Shown in pieces: positions 28,551-38,125 of a DNA stretch of 64,000 bases. Source of the stretch: Xanthomonas sp. 3793 (GTDB taxonomy: Bacteria; Pseudomonadota; Gammaproteobacteria; Xanthomonadales; Xanthomonadaceae). The notes below the pieces were generated by a model. That model made no database searches. It was given only the letters and a program-made list of their open reading frames with translations, and was not told the DNA's origin. Position numbers and translations under genes: made by a program. Where the stretch lies: NCBI RefSeq assembly GCF_024806835.1, contig NZ_JANTYU010000001.1:682001-746000 (forward strand). Direction: 5' to 3'. The number at the start of each line of letters is the position of its first letter. Positions within the stretch are counted from its first letter, which is position 1.

Positions 28551-28633
28551 GATTCGGGATTCGGGATTCGTAAAACCTGTTGACGGGGGTGATGCGAGAC
28601 GAGGGCGCTGTTGCGAATCCCGAATCCCGAATC
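28551..28633. repeat. ATTCGGG-type dispersed repeat, inverted pair between pheS and pheT
   Basis: Three units of GATTCGG on one side (28551-28570) and their exact reverse complement (28614-28633) form a perfect 20-base inverted repeat around a 43-base loop. Related GGGAATC units recur at 34661-34692, so this is a dispersed element. Confidence 0.85.
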
Positions 28634-28647
28634 ACCAATCCCCGCCG

Positions 28648-29655
<1,008 letters not shown>

Positions 29656-29751
29656 TCAACTGCTCAGCCGAACGGTGTTTCCGGATGCACCGGAATGCAT
29701 TGCTACTCAAATCGCGTCCTGCCAGGCATCAACTCAACGATGCCGGCCATC

Positions 29752-29788
29752 TAAAAACGCAAAAGGGGAAGGACTCGCGCCCTTCCCC
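29752..29788 (-). terminator. Rho-independent terminator/attenuator between rplT and pheS
   Basis: GGGGAAGG and CCTTCCCC form an eight-base stem with an eight-base loop, followed on the minus strand by TTTTGCGTTTTT. It sits about 115 bases after rplT and 110 before pheS. It can end the rpmI-rplT transcript; in enterobacteria the equivalent position is the pheST attenuator. I saw no Phe-rich leader peptide like E. coli PheM. Confidence 0.75.
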
Positions 29789-29905
29789 CTGCATATCTGC
29801 TTGCCCTCGCCGGAGGCCTGCACACGAATGCGCAAACCCCGACAAGAAACTACCCTTTCAAAAGTCCGCACATGGATGTGCGAGCTCTTGCAGAGGGACC
29901 TGCAT

Positions 29906-30265
29906 TTACGCCGCCAGCGCGCCCTTTGCCTTCTCAGCCAGCGCGGCAAAGCCGGCGGCGTCGTGCACGGCGATATCAGCCAGCACCTTACGGTCCAGGG
30001 TGATGCCAGCCTTGAGCAGGCCGTTCATGAAACGGCTGTAGCTCAAGCCGTTGATGCGGGCAGCCGCGTTGATGCGGGTGATCCACAGCGAACGGAAATT
30101 ACGCTTCTTCTGCTTACGACCAATATAGGCGTACTGCTGCGCCTTGATGACCGCCTGTTTGGCAACGCGGAACACCTTGCGGCGAGCGTTGTAGTAACCC
30201 TTTGCCAGGGTCAGAATTTTCTTGTGGCGGCGACGCGCCTGTACGCCACGCTTTACTCGTGCCAT
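29906..30265 (-). CDS. rplT: 50S ribosomal protein L20
   Basis: A 119-residue basic protein with the L20 pattern: [20 protein letters not shown] at the start, then [20 protein letters not shown] and [20 protein letters not shown]. It is an early-assembling rRNA-binding protein and, in E. coli, a translational repressor of its own operon. It starts 10 bases after rpmI. Confidence 0.99.
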
Positions 30266-30275
30266 GGGTCAGTCC

Positions 30276-30473
30276 TCAGAGGTAGGGAAGCATACGGTCA
30301 AGACGGCCAGCGTCCTCGGCACGGACGTGATTCGTCTGCCGCAGGTTGCGCTTCCGCTTGGTCGCTTTCTTCGTGAGGATGTGGCTACGGTTGGCGTGGC
30401 CGCACTTGTACTTGCCGGAGGCGGTCTTGCGGAAACGCTTGGCCGCCGCCCGGTTGGTCTTGATCTTGGGCAT
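30276..30473 (-). CDS. rpmI: 50S ribosomal protein L35
   Basis: A 65-residue lysine/arginine-rich protein, [20 protein letters not shown] at the start and [18 protein letters not shown] later, which is diagnostic of L35. First gene of the rpmI-rplT pair, with a promoter and a strong leader hairpin upstream. Confidence 0.99.
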
Positions 30474-30630
30474 TGCAATGTCCTTGATGGTGTTTTGTCA
30501 CTGACACGGGCGGCAGTCTTGCGACCACACTTTCCATCCTTGCCCTTGCCTGCTTGTAAGTCCTTGATCGAACACGATCCGGACAGGTCCTGTACCGCTT
30601 GCGCGGCGCCCCGGCAAAACCGGGCCGCGC

Positions 30631-30659
30631 AGTCTACCCGTTGCCGGGACTTCTTGCAA
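30631..30659 (-). promoter_or_regulatory. Sigma70-like promoter for rpmI-rplT
   Basis: On the minus strand TTGCAA (30654-30659) is separated by exactly 17 bases from TAGACT (30631-30636). Transcription would start near 30624 and the leader would begin with a strong GC-rich hairpin (GCGCGGC..GCCGCGC, about 30601-30630). The arrangement suits autogenous control by L20. Confidence 0.6.
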
Positions 30660-30711
30660 ATCGCTGCTGTCGCCAGTCGGACCGACCCTACCAGGGCCGG
30701 TCGCGGTGGAA

Positions 30712-31239
30712 TCAGATCTTTTTCTTGGGCGCGATCATCATAACCATCTGCCGCCCTTCCAGGCGCGGACGGGACTCGATGACGATGTCTTCGCCCAGGT
30801 CGGCCTCGATGCGTGCCGCCATCTCGCGACCCAGCTCCTGGTGGCTCATTTCGCGGCCACGGAAGCGGATGTTGACCTTGACCTTGTCGCCCTCTTCCAG
30901 GAAGCGGCGCATGTTGCGCAGCTTGATCTGGTAGTCGCCCTCGTCCGTGACCGGACGGAACTTGAGTTCCTTGATCTCGACCTGCTTGGTCTTCTTCTTG
31001 GCCTCGTTGGCCTTTTTCTGCTGCTCGAACTTGAACTTGCCGAAATCCATGATCTTGCAGACCGGCGGATCGGCCTGCGGCTGGATTTCGACCAGATCCA
31101 GGCCTTCTTCCTCGGCCTTGGCGAGCGCTTCGTCGCGCGACAACACGCCGACCATCTCACCGTCACTGCCGATCACGCGGACGCGCGGCACACGGATTTC
31201 TTGGTTCTTGCGGTTCTGTTTGTTGTCAGGGGTACTGAT
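30712..31239 (-). CDS. infC: Translation initiation factor IF-3 (probable AUC start)
   Basis: IF-3 binds the 30S subunit and proofreads initiation. Homology extends upstream of the first ATG/GTG-type codons to S-T-P-D-N-K-Q, directly preceded by ATC at 31237-31239, with GGGAG eight bases further upstream. That gives 175 residues, the normal IF-3 length. Family blocks include [16 protein letters not shown], and a central lysine-rich linker is present. An unusual start (AUU in E. coli) is the basis of infC autoregulation, which applies here by analogy. Confidence 0.93.
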   Translation of the reverse strand: MSTPDNKQNRKNQEIRVPRVRVIGSDGEMVGVLSRDEALAKAEEEGLDLVEIQPQADPPVCKIMDFGKFKFEQQKKANEAKKKTKQVEIKELKFRPVTDEGDYQIKLRNMRRFLEEGDKVKVNIRFRGREMSHQELGREMAARIEADLGEDIVIESRPRLEGRQMVMMIAPKKKI

Positions 31240-31302
31240 ATTGCAATCTCCCAGGGGAATCGAACCGGCGCATCCGGATCATCCAGACCGGCCGGGGTTG
31301 GC

Positions 31303-33207
31303 TCACGCTGCCTGCTCTGCCTGCAGGCGTTCGATGAAGGCGGAGACCGACATGGTCCCGAGGTCCTCCCCCGAACGCGTCCGCACAGCGACCGCGCCAT
31401 TTTCCTTCTCGCGGTCACCGACCACGAGCAGGTAAGGCACGCGTTGCAGCGTATGCTCGCGAATCTTATAACCGATCTTCTCATTACGCAAATCGGCGTT
31501 GACACGGAAGCCTTGATTTGCAAGGGTTTTCCGAACCGAGTCCACATATTCAGCCTGAGCGTCGGTGATATTGGCGACAACGACCTGGACCGGGGCGAGC
31601 CAGGACGGGAAGGCGCCGGCATGGTGCTCGATCAAGATACCGATGAACCGCTCCATCGAACCGACGATGGCCCGGTGCAGCATCACCGGATGCTTCTTCT
31701 GGCTGTGCTCGTCCACGTACTCGGCGCCGAGGCGGCCCGGCATCATGAAATCGACCTGCATCGTCCCCAGCTGCCAGGTGCGGCCGATGGCGTCCTTGAG
31801 GTGGTACTCGATCTTGGGGCCGTAGAAGGCGCCCTCGCCCGGCAGCTCCTGCCACTCCACCCCGCACACGCCCAGCGCGCTGCGCAGCGCGGCTTCGGCC
31901 TTGTCCCAGGTGACGTCGTCGCCCAGGCGCTTTTCCGGGCGCAGCGCGATCTTGATCTCGATGTCGTCGAAGCCGAACGCGGTGTAGACCGCCAGTGCCT
32001 GCTGGTGGAAGGCGGTGACTTCGGCTTCGATCTGCGATTCCAGGCAGAACACATGCCCGTCGTCCTGGGTGAAGCCGCGCACGCGCAGGATGCCGTGCAG
32101 CGCGCCGGAGGGCTCGTTGCGGTGACAGGCGCCGAACTCGCCGTAGCGGATCGGCAGGTCGCGGTAGCTGTGCAGGCCCTGGTTGAACACCTGCACGTGG
32201 CCGGGGCAGTTCATCGGCTTGACCGCGTAGGTGCGCTTTTCCGACTCGGTGAAGAACATCGCATCCTGGTAGTTGTCCCAGTGGCCGGACTTCTGCCACA
32301 GCGACACGTCCAGGATCTGCGGGCAACGCACTTCGCCGTAGCCGCTGTCGCGGTAGACCTTGCGCATGTACTGCTCGACCACCTGCCACAGCGACCAGCC
32401 CTTGGGATGCCAGAACACCAGGCCGGGCGCCTCTTCCTGCAGATGGAACAGGTCCTGCTGCTTGCCGATGCGGCGATGGTCGCGCTTGTCGGCCTCTTCC
32501 ATGCGCAGGATGTAGGCGTCCAGCTGCTTCTTGTCGGCCCAGGCGGTGCCGTAGATGCGCTGCAACTGCTCGTTCTTGGCATCGCCGCGCCAGTAGGCAC
32601 CGGAAATGCGGGTCAGCTTGAAGGCCTTGAGGAAGCGCGTATTGGGTACGTGCGGGCCGCGGCACATGTCCACGTATTCCTGGTGGTAGTACAGGCCCAT
32701 CGCGGTGATGTCCTCGGACATGTCCTCGATCAGGCGCAGCTTGTACTCCTCGCCGCGCTGGGCGAACACCTCGATCACCTCGGCGCGCGGGGTGACCTTC
32801 TTGATCACGTCGTAATCCTGCGCGATCAGTTCCTGCATGCGCTGCTCGATCGCGGCCATGTCGTCCGGCGTGAATGGGCGCTCGCTGTAGATGTCGTAGT
32901 AGAAGCCTTCGGCGATGACCGGGCCGATCACCATCTTGACCTCCGGGTACAGCTGCTTGACCGCATGCCCGACCAGATGCGCGCAGGAGTGGCGGATGAT
33001 CTCCACGCCTTCGGCGTCCTTGGCGGTGATGATGCGCAGGCTGGCATCGTGGTCGATGACGTCGCTGGCGTCGACCAGCTGGCCATCGACCTGGCCGGCG
33101 ATGGTGGCCTTGGCCAGGCCGGCGCCGATCGACTGGGCGACCTGCATCACCGAGACGGGGGATTCGAATTCGCGGCGGCTGCCGTCGGGGAGCGTGATAT
33201 TGATCAT
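31303..33207 (-). CDS. thrS: Threonyl-tRNA synthetase
   Basis: ThrRS, 634 residues. It starts [14 protein letters not shown] (TGS domain), followed by the editing domain with [16 protein letters not shown] and the class II catalytic core: [11 protein letters not shown] with the zinc Cys, [25 protein letters not shown] (motif 2) and [21 protein letters not shown] (motif 3). The anticodon-binding domain ends it. Zinc discriminates threonine from valine. Upstream of infC in the conserved order. Confidence 0.98.
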   Translation of the reverse strand: MINITLPDGSRREFESPVSVMQVAQSIGAGLAKATIAGQVDGQLVDASDVIDHDASLRIITAKDAEGVEIIRHSCAHLVGHAVKQLYPEVKMVIGPVIAEGFYYDIYSERPFTPDDMAAIEQRMQELIAQDYDVIKKVTPRAEVIEVFAQRGEEYKLRLIEDMSEDITAMGLYYHQEYVDMCRGPHVPNTRFLKAFKLTRISGAYWRGDAKNEQLQRIYGTAWADKKQLDAYILRMEEADKRDHRRIGKQQDLFHLQEEAPGLVFWHPKGWSLWQVVEQYMRKVYRDSGYGEVRCPQILDVSLWQKSGHWDNYQDAMFFTESEKRTYAVKPMNCPGHVQVFNQGLHSYRDLPIRYGEFGACHRNEPSGALHGILRVRGFTQDDGHVFCLESQIEAEVTAFHQQALAVYTAFGFDDIEIKIALRPEKRLGDDVTWDKAEAALRSALGVCGVEWQELPGEGAFYGPKIEYHLKDAIGRTWQLGTMQVDFMMPGRLGAEYVDEHSQKKHPVMLHRAIVGSMERFIGILIEHHAGAFPSWLAPVQVVVANITDAQAEYVDSVRKTLANQGFRVNADLRNEKIGYKIREHTLQRVPYLLVVGDREKENGAVAVRTRSGEDLGTMSVSAFIERLQAEQAA

Positions 33208-33533
33208 GGGCAAGAATGGGGTCTGGGCTGGCTGCAGCGGTCCGCTGCCATGGGAGATCTGCCCACTGCTGGACAGGCTCGGAAAGAGAAGAACGAGAAG
33301 TGCTGCGGAAGACAACGGCACGCGGGCGCTAGCTGCGCAGGGGCCGGTCCGGGTCAACGGTGGGCGGTGGTAGTGCTCATGTCGCACGCTGGGCCGGCGC
33401 GGAGCGCGGGCCACCTTCTCGCAAGGGGTCTTGGGCATGAATGGTAAACCAATCAGGCGGCCACTGTGCAGGGCGGCACGGCGCCGCCGGGCGCGTGGCA
33501 TGATGCCGGCCACTTGTCCTGCCGTTGCCGACC
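33208..33533. other. Divergent intergenic region thrS / LacI regulator
   Basis: About 325 bases serve as promoter region for both genes. A small inverted repeat, GCAGCGGACCGCTGC, lies near 33235-33250 in the thrS leader. No copy of the 14-bp motif found in the glucan promoters is seen here. Confidence 0.4.
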
Positions 33534-34658
33534 ATGACCATCAAGGGTAAAGCCACCTCGCTGGATATCGCCTATCTGGCCGGTGTATCGCAGCCGACCG
33601 TCTCGCGCGCGTTGCGCGGCAGCCCGATGGTCAACGAGGAAACGCGCAAGCGCATCCTGCGCATCGCGCGCGAACTGAACTACAAGGTCGACAAGAACGC
33701 CTCCTCGCTGCGGCTGCGCAACGCCGGCACGCTGGCGCTGCTGTTCTTCGAAGACCCCACCGCCGACGATTCGCTGATCAACCCGTTCTTCCACTCGATG
33801 CTGGGCTCGATCACCCGCGCCTGCGCGCTGCAGGGCTACGACCTGCTGGTATCGTTCCAGCAGCTGTCCAAGGACTGGCAGGCCGATTACGAGGACAGCA
33901 ACAAGGCCGACGGCATCATCTTGCTGGGCTATGGCGACTACCAGCAATCGCGCCAGCGGTTGCAGCTACTGGTCGAGCAAGGCACGCATTTCGTCCGCTG
34001 GGGCGCGGCGCTGCCGGGCCAGCCGGGCATTTCGATCGGCAGCGACAATTATCAGGGCGGGCTGGACATCACCGAGCACCTGTTGGCGCAGGGGTGTCGA
34101 CGGATCGCGTTTCTGGGCCACGCGTCCAACCACTATCCCGAATTCGAAGAACGCTACCGGGGCCATGTCGCGGCACTGGCGCAGCAGGATCTGGTCGCCG
34201 ATGCCGGGCTGCAGTTCGATGCGATCACCACCGAGTCGTCCGGGCATGCGGCCTGCCTGGCGCTGCTGGACAGCGGCAAGGCATTCGACGCGGTCTGCGC
34301 GGCCAGCGACCTGATCGCGATCGGTGCGATGCGTGCCCTGCGCGAACGCGGCCTGCGCGCGCCGCAGGACGTGGCGATCAGCGGTTTTGACGATATTGCA
34401 TTGGCGGCATCGGTTGCGCCTGCCTTGTCCACCGTGCAGCAGGACACCAAGCAGGCCGGCACGCTGTTGGTGGAAAGCCTGGTCGCGCTGATCCGTGGCG
34501 AAGCGGCGCAGAGCCGCACGATCCCGGTGCGCCTGGCATTGCGCGATTCCTCGCGCAGCAGCGGGCTGCAGCCGCCGCTGGGTTGGACTCCGTCGCCGGC
34601 AACGGAGTCCGGTGACGCGATGTGCGGACAGGCGGCCAGCAGAGTTGCTGGGCGCTGA
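33534..34658 (+). CDS. LacI family transcriptional regulator of the glucan locus
   Basis: A 374-residue regulator with the LacI helix-turn-helix ([22 protein letters not shown]) and hinge helix near 8-58. A periplasmic-binding-protein-like effector domain follows ([57 protein letters not shown]). The ATG at 33534 is chosen over an in-frame TTG at 33525. It is adjacent to, and on the opposite strand from, the amylase-transporter-glucosidase operon. The likely effector is maltose or a related sugar. Confidence 0.93.
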   Translation: MTIKGKATSLDIAYLAGVSQPTVSRALRGSPMVNEETRKRILRIARELNYKVDKNASSLRLRNAGTLALLFFEDPTADDSLINPFFHSMLGSITRACALQGYDLLVSFQQLSKDWQADYEDSNKADGIILLGYGDYQQSRQRLQLLVEQGTHFVRWGAALPGQPGISIGSDNYQGGLDITEHLLAQGCRRIAFLGHASNHYPEFEERYRGHVAALAQQDLVADAGLQFDAITTESSGHAACLALLDSGKAFDAVCAASDLIAIGAMRALRERGLRAPQDVAISGFDDIALAASVAPALSTVQQDTKQAGTLLVESLVALIRGEAAQSRTIPVRLALRDSSRSSGLQPPLGWTPSPATESGDAMCGQAASRVAGR

Positions 34659-34660
34659 GG

Positions 34661-34692
34661 ATCGGGAATCGGGAATCGGGATTCGGGAATCG
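34661..34692. repeat. GGGAATC tandem units (dispersed Xanthomonas-type repeat)
   Basis: Four to five tandem copies of ATCGGGA with one inverted unit (ATTCGGG) immediately after the LacI gene. Same family as the inverted pair at 28551-28633. Confidence 0.75.
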
Positions 34693-34744
34693 TTAAAGCA
34701 TGCATGGCTGGCTGCAGGATCGATCGCGATCCGCCGAACCCGTT

Positions 34745-34812
34745 GTAGGAGCGCGCTGGCGCGCGATGAAGCACTACCGGTGACGCCCCATCGCGCGCCA
34801 GCGCGCTCCTAC
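34745..34812. repeat. Palindromic REP-like element, copy 1
   Basis: GTAGGAGCGCGCTGGCGCGC plus GATG (34745-34768) has its exact reverse complement at 34789-34812, separated by 20 bases. This is a 24-base perfect hairpin, typical of extragenic palindromes in Xanthomonas. Confidence 0.88.
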
Positions 34813-34920
34813 CGGTTGCGAGGGTCGCGCGCAGCTTGCTCGGTGATCGGCGTATCCAAAGAAGATACGCCAATGCATGCGTGGCGGGCTGCAAATCTCG
34901 TCGCGGCCATCGAATGCTTC

Positions 34921-34977
34921 GTAGGAGCGCACCCGGGCGCGACGGGGCGTTTCCGGTAAGCCCCGGTGCGCTCCTAC
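34921..34977. repeat. Palindromic REP-like element, copy 2, overlapping the amylase stop
   Basis: GTAGGAGCGCACCCGGG at 34921-34937 pairs with the complementary arm at about 34961-34976. The right arm includes the minus-strand TAG at 34974-34976 that ends the amylase frame, so the repeat supplies the stop codon. Confidence 0.8.
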
Positions 34978-36647
34978 CTGTTGCGGGCGTCGCGCGCGGC
35001 TTGATCGGCCATCTGCGCGTCGAGTTGCTTGCGCAATGCGGGATCGGTGATCGGCGCATCCGACAGCAGTACGCGCACGCCGTGCGCGGTAACCGGAAGC
35101 CGCAAGCGCCCCTGCACCGGCACCTGCTCGCCGCTCATCGCGTCGCGCCAGGTACCAGGCTGCAGAAAGCGCGTCACTTCGATGTTCGCCGCCGCATCCC
35201 CCTTGTTCAGTAGCACCAGCGCGGTCTGGCTGGTACCCGCGTGCTGGTAGACGCGAAAGAACGCCGCCTGGTTTCCGCGTAGCAGCACATCCACCTGCAC
35301 GCCGCGCTGCAGTGCCGGAGTGTCGCGGCGCAGGCGGGCGATCTGTTGCAGCGGGCCGAAGATCGGGCTTTGCGGTGCGGCCTTGATGCGCTCCACGCCG
35401 AAGTAATTACGGTTGCCCGCATGCTCGGCGCGTCCACGCATGAAGCCGATTTCCGAGCCGTAATAGATCACCGGGATGCCGCGCGCGGTGAACAACCAGT
35501 TATGTGCATCGATAAAACCGGTGTCGCTGGCGTCCAGCCGCGCCATGTCGTGGTTGTCGTAAAAGCTCATCAGCTCGTACGGGTTGGCGTAAGGCCCCTG
35601 ACGCAGAAACAACGGCCCGGCGAGCTGTTCGAAGCCCGCCTGCGCGTGGCCGAAGACGTCCGACAGCTGCTGCTTCAACGGAAAATCCAGCACGCTCACG
35701 CCGGCGTTGCGTACCCAGGTGTGGCCGGCAATCTTGTCGGCGTCGTAATCGAACGCTTCGCCGAACATGAAAAATCCCGGGCGTTTTTCGCGGATGCGCG
35801 CAACGAAGGCATGCCAGAAGCGGTCCGGCATCCAGCCGATGGTGTCGATACGGAACGCATCGGCCCCTTGCTCCATCCATTGCAGATAGGCACCGGCCAG
35901 GTAATCCAGCACCGCCGGATTGTTCTCGTTGAGGTCGGACAATTCCGCCAGACCACCCCCGGTGTTGTAGAAGGCATGCAATGGGTTGTGCTGCGGGTCC
36001 AGTTGCGCGGGGGGCAGATTCTGATGGTCGGCAACCAGGCGACCGCGCGCATCGTAGAGCTTGCCGAAACCTGGCTGCGCCACCGGCATGGTGTAAGCCG
36101 GCGAGCCATGATTGCCGACGATATCCAGCACCACCTTCAGCTGGTTGGCATGCATGGCGCGAGTGAAGCCGGCAAAATCCAGGCCCGGGCTAGGAAGATG
36201 CTCGTCGAGCTTATAGAAGTTCACGCCCCAGTAACCGTGATAGCCGGTCTTGCCGTGGTCGCTGAGCGTGCTGCCGCAGGTGATCGGCTTGCCGCCGGTA
36301 AATGCCTGGTCCGGGTTGTCGACGATCGGCGTGATCCAGACTGCGCCGAACCCCAGGTCGCGAATGTAGTCGGCGTGATCGACGATGCCTTTGAAATCGC
36401 CGCCAAGGTAGCCGATGTTGTCGTCGCTGCCATCGGCGCACGGCGTGGGCACATCGAAGGTGCGATATGCCCCCCCCTGCTCGCGCTGATCGTTGCCCAG
36501 GTCGCCGTTGACGAAACGGTCGGTGACCACGAAGTACACCGCATCGGCGGCGAACGGCTCCAGGGTGCCGTAATACTCCCTGGAGGCAGGTGCGGCGCAT
36601 GCCACGCCCGCATACATCGTCAACGCCACATAGATCGCACTACGCAT
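34974..36647 (-). CDS. Secreted GH13 alpha-amylase
   Basis: Protein of 557 residues with a signal peptide (MRSAIYVALTMYAGVACAAP) and a GH13 barrel. Region I is VVLDIVGNH near 172-180, the nucleophile is Asp268 (FRIDTIG), the acid/base Glu297 (FMFGEAFD) and the third Asp367 (YDNHDM). It probably hydrolyses starch or maltodextrins in the periplasm or outside. Its ATG overlaps the stop of the transporter gene (TGATG), and its stop codon lies in a REP-like repeat. Third gene of the operon starting at the six-hairpin glucosidase. Confidence 0.92.
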   Translation of the reverse strand: MRSAIYVALTMYAGVACAAPASREYYGTLEPFAADAVYFVVTDRFVNGDLGNDQREQGGAYRTFDVPTPCADGSDDNIGYLGGDFKGIVDHADYIRDLGFGAVWITPIVDNPDQAFTGGKPITCGSTLSDHGKTGYHGYWGVNFYKLDEHLPSPGLDFAGFTRAMHANQLKVVLDIVGNHGSPAYTMPVAQPGFGKLYDARGRLVADHQNLPPAQLDPQHNPLHAFYNTGGGLAELSDLNENNPAVLDYLAGAYLQWMEQGADAFRIDTIGWMPDRFWHAFVARIREKRPGFFMFGEAFDYDADKIAGHTWVRNAGVSVLDFPLKQQLSDVFGHAQAGFEQLAGPLFLRQGPYANPYELMSFYDNHDMARLDASDTGFIDAHNWLFTARGIPVIYYGSEIGFMRGRAEHAGNRNYFGVERIKAAPQSPIFGPLQQIARLRRDTPALQRGVQVDVLLRGNQAAFFRVYQHAGTSQTALVLLNKGDAAANIEVTRFLQPGTWRDAMSGEQVPVQGRLRLPVTAHGVRVLLSDAPITDPALRKQLDAQMADQAARDARNR

Positions 36648-38125
36648 CACTGCCCTCCCGAGGCGACGGGGACCCGCACCACGCATACGCCCGCGACCAA
36701 CAGGCTGAGCCCGCCGATGGCCAATGCATAGATCGGCTGGCCGCCCAACCAGACGCGCAGCACAAAGCCCAGCGCACTGGCAGCGACCAACTGCGGAATC
36801 ACGATAAAGAAATTGAAGATGCCCATGTACACGCCCATCTTGGCGGCGGGCACGCTGTCGGACAGCAAGGCGTAAGGCAGCGAGAGAATCGATGCCCAGG
36901 CAAAACCGACGCCCAGCATGGACAGCAGCAACCAGTGCGGGTCGCGGATCACCACCATCGACAACAGGCCGGCTGCGCCCAGCCACAGGTTGCACAGATG
37001 GCTCCAGCGCAGCCCGATCGCGCGGACCAGCAGGGGGATGACCAGCGCCGCCAGCGCCGCGAAACCGTTGTAGGCACCGAACAGCACGCCCACCCAGTTG
37101 GCCCCGTCGTTATAGGCCGCCGATGCGGTATCGATGGTGCCGAAATGCACCTGGGTCACTGCAGCAGTGGTGTAGATCCACATTGCGAACAGGGCAAACC
37201 AGGAGAAGAACTGCACCCAGGCCAGCCGGCGCATGGTGATCGGCATGCTGCACACATCCTGCACGATCGCCACCAGCATGCTGCCCGCCGGCAGCACCCG
37301 CACCAGCGCCAGCAGTGCGCCGTAGGCGATGCACAGGCCTGCCAGCACATAAAGCATGCGGTCGCCCTGGTGCCAGGCGATGGCGACAGCCAGCAGTACA
37401 CCCGCGCCGCACCACACTGCACTGGCAGCGGGCGGCGGCAACAGGCCGGCCATCGCTGCGGTCGCAGCAGGTGGATGCGCATCGTCAAAGGCAGCCAGCT
37501 GGCGTGGGCTGTATTCGCGCGTGCGCAGCACTGTCCAGCCGATCGACAGGAACAGTACCGCCGCGCCCAGATAGAACGCATACCGCACGCTGTCGGGTAG
37601 CTGCCCCGCGGGCGCGGTGTTGGCCACGCCCCACTGGGCCAGCAGCCAGGGCAGGAAGCTGGCGACGATCGCGCCGATGCCGATGAAAAAGCTCTGCATC
37701 GCATAGCCGGTGGGCCGCTGCGCCGGTGGTAGCTGGTCGCCGACCAGGGCGCGGAACGGCTCCATCGAAATATTGATCGAGGCATCCAGCACCCATAGCG
37801 TGCCGGCAGCGATCCACAGCAGCGGCGCGTTGGGCATTACCAGCAACGCCAACGTGGTGAACACCGCGCCCACCATGAAATACGGGCGCCGACGGCCCCA
37901 GGAGGTCCAGGTGCGGTCGGACAGGTAGCCAATGATGGGCTGCACGATCAGCCCGGTCAGCGGTGCGGCGATCCACAGCCCCGGCACGTCGTCGACCTGC
38001 GCGCCCAGGGTCTGGAAGATGCGGCTGGCATTGGCGTTCTGCAGCGCAAACCCGAACTGGATGCCGAGAAAGCCGAAGCACATGTTCCAGATCTGCCAGA
38101 AGCTCAGGCGTGGTTTGGCGGTCAT
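36647..38125 (-). CDS. MFS/GPH-type sugar (maltose) transporter
   Basis: Inner-membrane protein of 492 residues with about 12 helices. The conserved loop DRTWTSWGRRRPYFMVG, after helix 2, is the signature of the glycoside-pentoside-hexuronide and plant sucrose-transporter-like group. In Caulobacter and Xanthomonas such proteins import maltose or sucrose with a cation. Start at 38125 overlaps the stop of the upstream glucosidase (ATGA). It would carry the products of the periplasmic glucosidases into the cell. Confidence 0.9.
   Translation of the reverse strand: MTAKPRLSFWQIWNMCFGFLGIQFGFALQNANASRIFQTLGAQVDDVPGLWIAAPLTGLIVQPIIGYLSDRTWTSWGRRRPYFMVGAVFTTLALLVMPNAPLLWIAAGTLWVLDASINISMEPFRALVGDQLPPAQRPTGYAMQSFFIGIGAIVASFLPWLLAQWGVANTAPAGQLPDSVRYAFYLGAAVLFLSIGWTVLRTREYSPRQLAAFDDAHPPAATAAMAGLLPPPAASAVWCGAGVLLAVAIAWHQGDRMLYVLAGLCIAYGALLALVRVLPAGSMLVAIVQDVCSMPITMRRLAWVQFFSWFALFAMWIYTTAAVTQVHFGTIDTASAAYNDGANWVGVLFGAYNGFAALAALVIPLLVRAIGLRWSHLCNLWLGAAGLLSMVVIRDPHWLLLSMLGVGFAWASILSLPYALLSDSVPAAKMGVYMGIFNFFIVIPQLVAASALGFVLRVWLGGQPIYALAIGGLSLLVAGVCVVRVPVASGGQ

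Noticed and set aside
25814-28573. A 919-codon open frame antisense to pheT
   Set aside because: The composition is typical of a third-position GC shadow (rich in Arg, Gln, His), no family motif is visible, and the opposite strand encodes clear PheT and IhfA.
30706-33447. A 913-codon open frame antisense to thrS-infC
   Set aside because: Valine/leucine/aspartate-rich shadow of ThrRS and IF-3 with no ribosome site or recognisable domain.
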